IMG/VR virus record: IMGVR_UViG_3300030104_002831
Coordinates: 1-31,002 of that record
DNA length: 31,002 nucleotides
Direction: 5' to 3' (one strand)
Origin: a virus
Under the pieces are notes generated by a model. The model made no database searches, was not told where the DNA came from, and was given only the letters and a program-made list of their open reading frames with translations. Numbering within the stretch: position 1 is the stretch's first letter; every line of letters begins with the position of its first letter. Shown in pieces: positions 27,022 to 31,002 of the stretch. The translations under genes were made by a program, and so were the position numbers.

Positions 27022-27574
27022 ATTTAATAGTAATGTCTTCAGTTCTTATTCTATAAAGCCTTTGTCCGTCTACAACAAATTCAAATTCACTTTTAGGTGT
27101 AAAACCGACTAATTCATCTTTTTTAAGTGAACCGTCTGTGTATTTTATCACACCCATATTTGGGACTTCGTTTACGTGTCCTCTACTACTATTATTATTG
27201 AATATATTATTGGATTTAATTGGTTTTACAAAACAATAACCTTTTAATGGTTTCCATTCGTTGTCGTTTTTGTACATATAGACCTGCATAGGATCTACTG
27301 CATATAAATTTTCAGATATATAAGATCTAGAGTTTTTCTCAATACCATGTTGATTATGCCATCTCCTAAACACGTTGTGATGTATCAAAATTGTGTCACC
27401 GACTTTAATCTCTGTTTTTAAAGCGGATGGTGTTGCAATTACCTCAGCTTCTCGGTTTATGTATTGGTGGTTAAATATTTCGGTATTAATAATAAGTTCA
27501 GATTCTCCAATCTTCTTTTTGTTATTATAGCGATCGCCTTTAGGTGATACTATAAAACTATATACACTTTTCAT
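26966..27574 (-). CDS. GroES-like (co-chaperonin fold) protein with two repeats
   Basis: 202 aa. Two halves each look like a GroES-type beta-barrel. The first half runs from VYSFIVSPKG through REAEVIATPSALKTEIKVGD (41-60) and TILIHHNVFRR. The second starts with GYCFVKPIKS (112-121), then NMGVIKYTDG, ELVGF and EFVVDGQRLYRIRTEDITIK (165-184). The 'VxVGDTIL..HH' and 'VKPI...MGVIKY...VG' patterns are those of co-chaperonins. Phage co-chaperonins (T4 gp31 type) support folding of the capsid protein with host GroEL, and this gene lies in the packaging/head region, but length and duplication are unlike T4 gp31. The start overlaps the upstream stop as TAATG. The C-terminal 56 bases overlap the next gene. 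Confidence 0.55.
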   Translation of the reverse strand: MKSVYSFIVSPKGDRYNNKKKIGESELIINTEIFNHQYINREAEVIATPSALKTEIKVGDTILIHHNVFRRWHNQHGIEKNSRSYISENLYAVDPMQVYMYKNDNEWKPLKGYCFVKPIKSNNIFNNNSSRGHVNEVPNMGVIKYTDGSLKKDELVGFTPKSEFEFVVDGQRLYRIRTEDITIKYEYQGNEEEYNPSWAESS

Positions 27575-27792
27575 TAGTACTCTAGGTTATACTCTACAGA
27601 TATTGCCATGTTTTTATTAAAATCTTTCCATGGTAATACCTCTCTACCTTTTTTAATATATATAGAGAATTTATCTTGCTCTTCTAATATATCACAAATA
27701 GTATGTCCTCCATAAACCTCTTGCCCAACGGCGTAATGCATCGCATCGTTTTTATAATCTCTACCTACACTAATCTTTCTTATCAGCCTCAT
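27574..27792 (-). CDS. Small conserved protein (72 aa)
   Basis: Short beta-rich protein: MRLIRKISVGRDYKNDAMHY, then AVGQEVYGGHTICDIL, KFSIYIKKGREVLPWKDFNK and AISVEYNLEY at the end. I recognise the pattern 'ISVG.DYKN.MHY.VGQ' as one that recurs in marine Bacteroidota phages, but the function is unknown. The first 23 bases overlap the end of the 94-aa gene in another frame. The stop overlaps the next ATG as TAATG. Both overlaps point to translational coupling. Nothing catalytic is seen. Confidence 0.7.
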   Translation of the reverse strand: MRLIRKISVGRDYKNDAMHYAVGQEVYGGHTICDILEEQDKFSIYIKKGREVLPWKDFNKNMAISVEYNLEY

Positions 27793-28054
27793 CTTCGTAG
27801 TGTATTGTTCCGTCGTGTATATTTATATTATCAGTCCCATAGTCTTCAACAAAAGCTTTTTGCAATGTTACCAACGAAGCTTGCTTGGTCATTAACTCTC
27901 CCATGATATAAGCTTTCTTTGTCTCTAAAGCTCCTATTTGAATTTGTTGTTGGTTTATAAAGCTAACAACATCTTGAAGTGTTTTTAATTGATGTTCTGT
28001 TATTTTTTCTACTTTTGGTTTTAAGTCTACTATTTTTTCTTTTGTTTTTGCCAT
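27770..28054 (-). CDS. Coiled-coil small protein (94 aa)
   Basis: Residues 15-70 form one long amphipathic helix with heptad-like spacing (HQLKTLQDVVSFINQQQIQI, GALETKKAYIMGELMTKQAS). It is followed by DYGTDNINIHDGTIHY (71-86) and an acidic tail. I recognise the 'YG..NINI.DGTI' ending as common in small phage proteins next to head genes, but no function is established. It starts 25 bases after the holin stop, behind a leader of only A and T. A head-assembly helper or spacer is possible, by position only. Confidence 0.65.
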   Translation of the reverse strand: MAKTKEKIVDLKPKVEKITEHQLKTLQDVVSFINQQQIQIGALETKKAYIMGELMTKQASLVTLQKAFVEDYGTDNINIHDGTIHYEDEADKKD

Positions 28055-28079
28055 TTTATTTAATTTAAGTTAATTTAAT

Positions 28080-28466
28080 TTATTTTTTTACTTTTTCTAG
28101 TGATCTACCACCAAAGTACGCGCCAATAACGGTTATCAATACCAACTGCAATAGATCGGTCCATTTGTTTTCTACTTTGAAGTTTATAGCTCCAGCATCA
28201 ATAAATATTAATAATATAGTTGATACAACTAAAAACACTAAAACTAGTGGTCTAATATTTTTACTAAGCCAAGAGTCTGACTTCATATCCATAGACCAAC
28301 GTTCGGTTATTTGCTTCTGCATCTCAGCCTCGTAACCCATTATCATATCTTTTATCTTTCTTTCTGCTTCTAATTTTTCCTCAGCAGAGGTGTGTAAATT
28401 ATCTATAACGCCACCCACGCCCTTTACTAAATCTGCAGCTCCTCCTGAAAATAATTGTCCTAACAT
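28080..28466 (-). CDS. Holin, three-helix GTA type
   Basis: 128 aa from the ATG at 28464-28466, placed 4 bases after the upstream stop. A longer frame reaches to 28616 but would overlap the upstream gene by 146 bases and lacks membrane-type logic there. N-terminal SGGAADLVKGVGGVIDNLHT (7-26) is amphipathic. A charged helix follows (EEKLEAERKIKDMIMGYEAE), then WLSKNIRPLVLVFLVVSTIL (66-85, first clear membrane helix) and WTDLLQLVLITVIGAYFGGR (102-121, second). This order and the 'WLSKNIRPL' motif match the holin family described for gene-transfer-agent release (3TM). It would permeabilise the inner membrane at lysis. No endolysin is visible in this window. Confidence 0.85.
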   Translation of the reverse strand: MLGQLFSGGAADLVKGVGGVIDNLHTSAEEKLEAERKIKDMIMGYEAEMQKQITERWSMDMKSDSWLSKNIRPLVLVFLVVSTILLIFIDAGAINFKVENKWTDLLQLVLITVIGAYFGGRSLEKVKK

Positions 28467-28470
28467 ATTG

Positions 28471-29064
28471 TTATTTTTTATAGTCTTCGTACTTTTTTGT
28501 TTTTGGATTATAAGTTTTTCTTTTACCAGTAGCAGGAGCGCCTTTATAAGGATCGTAATCTCCATCAACATCAACACCGTGCCAAGCCTCGTGGGTAGTT
28601 TCATCAAGATAATCACCTTCTTTTACCTCTCCTTGCCAGTCAGAAAATCCTTGGGGATATCTAGTTGTGTCAGACACAGAGTGTGGCCCAAGAAAATGTC
28701 TACTACCTTCAGTTTCTGTTCCAGTTGTGAAAAGTCCTTTGTCATCTTTCTGAACTTTACTTATTTCTTCTACTAAATTAGGGTACTCCCCTTCTTTAAT
28801 TTTACCAAACTCATCTCCATCTTTCTTTTTTTTCTGTTCCAGTGGAGATTCTACTTTTACGTATTTCACTTCACGGAATTCCTTTTGTCCCTTTGGTACT
28901 TCTGGATAAGTTATTTTTCTAGGTTCGTTTCTTTCTTTAACTAGCCTTTTCATTACTTCTCTATTCTCTTTAGTATCCTGTAGTTCCGATTTCTTTTGTT
29001 TTAAAGCGCTTGAGTGTCCGCTTGTCCCGTCTATCGTTGGGAATGATTTTCTTGTAAATGCCAT
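28471..29064 (-). CDS. MAFT/SALK-family protein (197 aa)
   Basis: The N-terminus MAFTRKSFPTIDGTSGHSSA (1-20) followed by LKQKKSELQD is nearly the same as the start of the adjacent 117-aa protein. The rest is hydrophilic, Lys/Glu/Pro/Tyr-rich and probably disordered (KEVKYVKVESPLEQKKKKDG; ETTHEAWHGVDVDGDYDPYK). The C-terminus is basic (RKTYNPKTKKYEDYKK). Function unknown. It lies just upstream of the holin, 4 bases apart. With its neighbours it forms a cluster of short genes that begin with the same type of tag, suggesting they enter the same particle or are processed alike. Confidence 0.7.
   Translation of the reverse strand: MAFTRKSFPTIDGTSGHSSALKQKKSELQDTKENREVMKRLVKERNEPRKITYPEVPKGQKEFREVKYVKVESPLEQKKKKDGDEFGKIKEGEYPNLVEEISKVQKDDKGLFTTGTETEGSRHFLGPHSVSDTTRYPQGFSDWQGEVKEGDYLDETTHEAWHGVDVDGDYDPYKGAPATGKRKTYNPKTKKYEDYKK
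29041..29064 (-). repeat. 24-bp direct repeat of gene start (copy 1; copy 2 at 29399-29422)
   Basis: The first eight codons of the 197-aa gene and of the 117-aa gene match at 23 of 24 bases, encoding MAFTRKSF. Similarity continues at protein level through 'PTI.GT..H.SALKQ'. This marks a local duplication of the leader-encoding segment with divergence of the rest. Confidence 0.85.
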
Positions 29065-29068
29065 ATTA

Positions 29069-29422
29069 TTAATGTTTAGATTTTCTTAGTATTGCTAGTT
29101 CTTGTCTTAATGTAGCTAAATCTTTTTTCTGTTGTTCACTTCCTTGTGATTCGTCTGCTGGCGCATCAGCAGGTCCAGACTGCTTGTTCCAAATATCTTC
29201 TTTAATAAAAGATATTCTTCCTTCTAAATCTATAATTCTTTCTTGTCTCTTTCTATCTTTTGACGATCTATCATCTTTAGTTGGATCATATACCCAAGTG
29301 TCTTTATGTTCAGATGGTTGTAGTTCCATTTGCTTTTCGTCTATTGGTCCTTCTTGTTTAAGAGCGGAAGCGTGACTAGTTGTCCCTTTTATAGTAGGGA
29401 ACGATTTTCTTGTAAATGCCAT
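29069..29422 (-). CDS. MAFT/SALK-family protein (117 aa)
   Basis: Begins MAFTRKSFPTIKGTTSHASA, then LKQEGPIDEKQMELQ, a paralogue start of the 197-aa protein. The rest differs: a charged linker with VYDPTKDDRSSKDRKRQE, then an amphipathic helix RIIDLEGRISFIKEDIWNKQ, a short acidic linker, and a final helix DLATLRQELAILRKSKH that could form a coiled coil. Function unknown. It stands 2 bases after the 63-aa gene and 4 bases before the 197-aa gene. Shared leader and unrelated bodies suggest domain shuffling behind a common tag. Confidence 0.7.
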   Translation of the reverse strand: MAFTRKSFPTIKGTTSHASALKQEGPIDEKQMELQPSEHKDTWVYDPTKDDRSSKDRKRQERIIDLEGRISFIKEDIWNKQSGPADAPADESQGSEQQKKDLATLRQELAILRKSKH

Positions 29423-29424
29423 AG

Positions 29425-29616
29425 TTAACTATTTTTTGTGTGTGATGAGAAATATGTTCTCTTTAATCTTTTTATTGGGCTTGCCATTCTTTCCATCATA
29501 TATGGTAAGCCTGATGTCCTTGGTTTCATACGGACAACCTTGTCATCTTCTTTTACTATACTAAAGTTTCTAACGTTGTTAGCTGTTTTTCTACCATGCT
29601 TTATTGGTGTTTTCAT
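29425..29616 (-). CDS. Small basic protein (63 aa)
   Basis: Very basic: MKTPIKHGRKTANNVRNFSI, then KPRTSGLPYMMERMASPIKR and LKRTYFSSHTKNS. It contains an 'MASPIKR' motif resembling the S-(A/P)-L/I-K tags of neighbouring proteins. It lacks a recognisable domain; the charge fits nucleic-acid or capsid-interior binding. It is spaced 3 bases after the zincin gene and 2 bases before the next, within a tightly packed run of genes, which supports it being real. Confidence 0.6.
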   Translation of the reverse strand: MKTPIKHGRKTANNVRNFSIVKEDDKVVRMKPRTSGLPYMMERMASPIKRLKRTYFSSHTKNS

Positions 29617-29619
29617 ATT

Positions 29620-30003
29620 TTAATGTTTTTCCCATGGCAGGTTATAATCTCCTTCTGGATAATCCTGTCCTTGGTATGTTATAAATCCATTTTGGCGAGG
29701 GTATTTAATACCATTCCACGTTATATCATTATCTGTATAACTAAGTTTACCTGTTTTCATATCGGTCATATGTTTCATTTCGTGAGCTAATACTTCTCTT
29801 TCCATCCCACTACCTGGTTTTATATCCGAACTTATAAATATAGTACCATCAATATTAGCTTCTCCCATTACTCCTTCGGCTAAATCATCTTTTCTATACA
29901 AAGGAACACCTGGAGCGGCTTCTTCTCTACCGCTAATATTCAACTTTCTTCCTTTTATAGAATTAGTTGAGCCCATATTGTGTTTTCTTAGTTTAAATGC
30001 CAT
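29620..30003 (-). CDS. Small zinc-metallopeptidase-like protein
   Basis: 127 aa. The motif REVLAHEMKHMTDMKTGKLS (70-89) contains HEMKH (74-78) with Asp81. The C-terminus DYNLPWEKH (119-127) places Glu125 where small gluzincin-like phage proteins carry the third zinc ligand in a 'PWE' motif. The middle is beta-rich (GTIFISSDIKPGSGME; DITWNGIKYPRQNGFITYQG). The N-terminus MAFKLRKHNMGSTNSIKGRK is a basic tag like that of the neighbouring genes. With no signal peptide it is likely cytoplasmic or packaged in the particle, where it might cleave head or ejected proteins. Activity is inferred from the motif only. Confidence 0.7.
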   Translation of the reverse strand: MAFKLRKHNMGSTNSIKGRKLNISGREEAAPGVPLYRKDDLAEGVMGEANIDGTIFISSDIKPGSGMEREVLAHEMKHMTDMKTGKLSYTDNDITWNGIKYPRQNGFITYQGQDYPEGDYNLPWEKH

Positions 30004-30004
30004 A

Positions 30005-30235
30005 TTATTTTTTTACTAATCCGTTAGAGTCATATTGCCTAGGTCCACCGCCGAAAGTTGGGCAATCTAAGCCGTTTATCTTTTGCACTTCTTTAACTTC
30101 TGAATTTTCAACCGTTTTCTTAACGTTATTTGATTTAGCCGTAGCGTTAAAAGCTTTATCAAAACTCTCAGAAAAACTAGCTCCAGTAGATTTAAAAGGA
30201 AATGCTGACTTTGTATATTTTTGTTTATAGGCCAT
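30005..30235 (-). CDS. Small tagged protein with FDKAFN motif (76 aa)
   Basis: Begins MAYKQKYTKSAFPFKSTGAS, followed by FSESFDKAFNATAKS and a hydrophilic, Lys-rich remainder ending in a Gly-rich patch (LDCPTFGGGPRQYDSNGLVKK). The FDKAFN hexapeptide recurs at residues 52-57 of the 803-aa virion protein far downstream. The N-terminal tag is of the same type as in the zincin and 142-aa proteins. Function unknown. It is separated from the zincin gene by one base and from the 142-aa gene by 5 bases. Confidence 0.65.
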   Translation of the reverse strand: MAYKQKYTKSAFPFKSTGASFSESFDKAFNATAKSNNVKKTVENSEVKEVQKINGLDCPTFGGGPRQYDSNGLVKK

Positions 30236-30240
30236 GATAT

Positions 30241-30669
30241 CTAGTCTATGTTTTTCTTTTTCTCTTCTTCAGTCATTTTCTTAATTTCCTCTTTGCTGTA
30301 ATCAGCGCCTGGATAAGCTGGCGTCCAATCTTCTTGACTGGTTTTTGCCTTAGTTTTTGTAGTATCACCAGGTACTGGTTTGCCTTGTTTTCTCCAAATA
30401 GCTTTACCTTTCTCGTCTAAGTCCTGATATCTAACTACATCTTCGTTTTGCTCTTCTAAGAACTTTATGTCTTCTTTTGTATAACTCGGTGGATATGTCT
30501 TTGTAGTATCTTTTTGATACATTGGGCTTTGCTCGTCATAATACTTGTCCATTGGGCTTTGTTCGTCGTCCTCTCCAAACTTAACTCCTTTTGTTGAGTA
30601 CGCGGCCATATTTTTGTAGTTTTTCAAAGCTGACCTGAAAAACAAAGGTCCTTTCTGTTTAAATGCCAT
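30241..30669 (-). CDS. MAFK/SALK-family small protein (142 aa)
   Basis: The start MAFKQKGPLFFRSALKNYKN carries both the MAFK opening and the SALK motif. A duplicated DEQSPM peptide follows (about 35-50, 'DEQSPMDKYYDEQSPM'), then a hydrophilic region with YTKEDIKFLEEQNEDVVRYQ and a Lys-rich C-terminus (KEEIKKMTEEEKKKNID). No domain is recognised. It is placed 1 base after the stop of the truncated upstream gene. It is probably a packaged or assembly-related protein by association with the other tagged genes. Confidence 0.65.
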   Translation of the reverse strand: MAFKQKGPLFFRSALKNYKNMAAYSTKGVKFGEDDEQSPMDKYYDEQSPMYQKDTTKTYPPSYTKEDIKFLEEQNEDVVRYQDLDEKGKAIWRKQGKPVPGDTTKTKAKTSQEDWTPAYPGADYSKEEIKKMTEEEKKKNID

Positions 30670-30670
30670 A

Positions 30671-31002
30671 TTATCTTGTTTTATCTTTAATCATATCATC
30701 TATAGCTTTATTATAAACTTTGTCTGTGTATGATTTGTTATTATAAAATATACTTCTTTCTGATGTAGGAAGATCTTCCTCACCTAGAAGTATTCTGTAA
30801 ATTCTACTTATCATTTGAGAGCATTTCCACGAGGTTTTAAATATAGAGTATTTTATTGTTGTTCTATTTCTATGTCTCCAAGTATCTATCCAACCTTCTC
30901 GTTTTAATCTCTCCCATCTGTTTTTATCCCACGAATATGTATAAACTCCGTTGATAAAATCGTTTCGTGTAAATCTTCCTTTACAATCTAAATAAATTAA
31001 TA
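30671..31002 (-). CDS. C-terminal part of a basic, possibly DNA-binding protein (partial)
   Basis: Stop at 30671-30673. The frame is open to the right edge, giving 109 residues of the C-terminus; the start lies outside. The visible part contains FTRNDFINGVYTYSWDKNRW, ERLKREGWIDTWRHRNRTIK and SIFKTSWKCSQMISRIYRIL, then a polar tail. It is rich in Arg, Lys, Trp and Tyr. The order (basic helix, 'REGWI', then a hairpin-like 'TWRHRNRTIKYSIFKTS') resembles a winged-helix domain. That reading is tentative. It could be a regulator or a structural protein of the region upstream. Confidence 0.6.
   Translation of the reverse strand, partial: LIYLDCKGRFTRNDFINGVYTYSWDKNRWERLKREGWIDTWRHRNRTTIKYSIFKTSWKCSQMISRIYRILLGEEDLPTSERSIFYNNKSYTDKVYNKAIDDMIKDKTR

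Noticed and set aside
28080-28616. 178-residue version of the holin starting at 28616
   Set aside because: It would overlap the upstream gene by 146 bases and adds a non-holin-like stretch. The ATG at 28466 fits the 4-base spacing and the family architecture.
1-31002. Stop-codon reassignment, known in some crAss-like phages
   Set aside because: All large genes are open under the standard code, and TAA and TAG are used as ordinary stops at gene ends.
1-31002. tRNA genes, integrase, toxin-antitoxin or defence genes
   Set aside because: No cloverleaf with a conserved T-loop sequence and no matching protein motifs were seen on either strand.

Overview
The window is part of a tailed double-stranded DNA phage genome or a closely related prophage-like contig. 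It is AT-rich, densely packed and entirely coding on the minus strand, so transcription runs from the right end of the window to the left. There are 27 genes. The first (30671 to the right edge) and the last (left edge to 4351) run off the window. The genes abut or overlap by a few bases, and the only notable intergenic structures are two hairpins with UUCG loops at 19451-19480 and 18544-18580. No rRNA, tRNA, CRISPR array, insertion sequence or integrase is visible, and no stretch of 300 bases lacks a gene.

Host and lineage. Start codons are preceded by A/T-only leaders instead of a GGAGG-type Shine-Dalgarno sequence, which is typical of Bacteroidota and their phages. The set and sizes of the morphogenesis genes are: large terminase of 739 aa, portal of 791 aa with a long Gln/Glu-rich C-terminus, acidic scaffold-like protein, capsid protein of 489 aa, two ring/adaptor-like proteins, and a 1968-aa tail protein opening with a 'GRMNKDLDERLVP' motif. 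No tape measure, tail tube or sheath protein is seen. This resembles the module of short-tailed crAss-like (Crassvirales-type) and related marine phages. I infer a marine Bacteroidota podovirus. The standard genetic code is sufficient, since all large frames are open.

Layout, in transcription order. (1) 31002-28471: small proteins, several sharing a 'MAF(K/T)' start and an 'SALK' motif, including a small zinc-metallopeptidase-like protein. (2) 28466-26746: a GTA-type three-helix holin, a coiled-coil protein, a small conserved protein, a GroES-like protein with two repeats, and a 91-aa protein that may be the small terminase subunit. (3) 26749-19492: DNA packaging and capsid genes, closed by a strong terminator behind the capsid gene. 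(4) 19422-16747: a head-region protein, a 58-aa Cys-x-Cys protein and two ring/adaptor proteins. (5) 16743-7959: the giant tail (muzzle/stabilisation-like) protein, a Cys-containing beta-rich receptor-binding candidate and a small conserved virion protein. (6) 7916 to the left edge: a cupin-fold protein, an Ala/Gln-rich internal virion protein, an 803-aa repeat-bearing protein and a protein of at least 1450 aa with an HEVVH metallopeptidase motif. Group 6 is best read as internal or ejected proteins.

Together these genes would package DNA (TerS/TerL/portal), build the head (scaffold, capsid), assemble a short tail, recognise the host and deliver DNA plus ejected proteins. Homology statements rest on recognised motifs and gene order, not on database searches.
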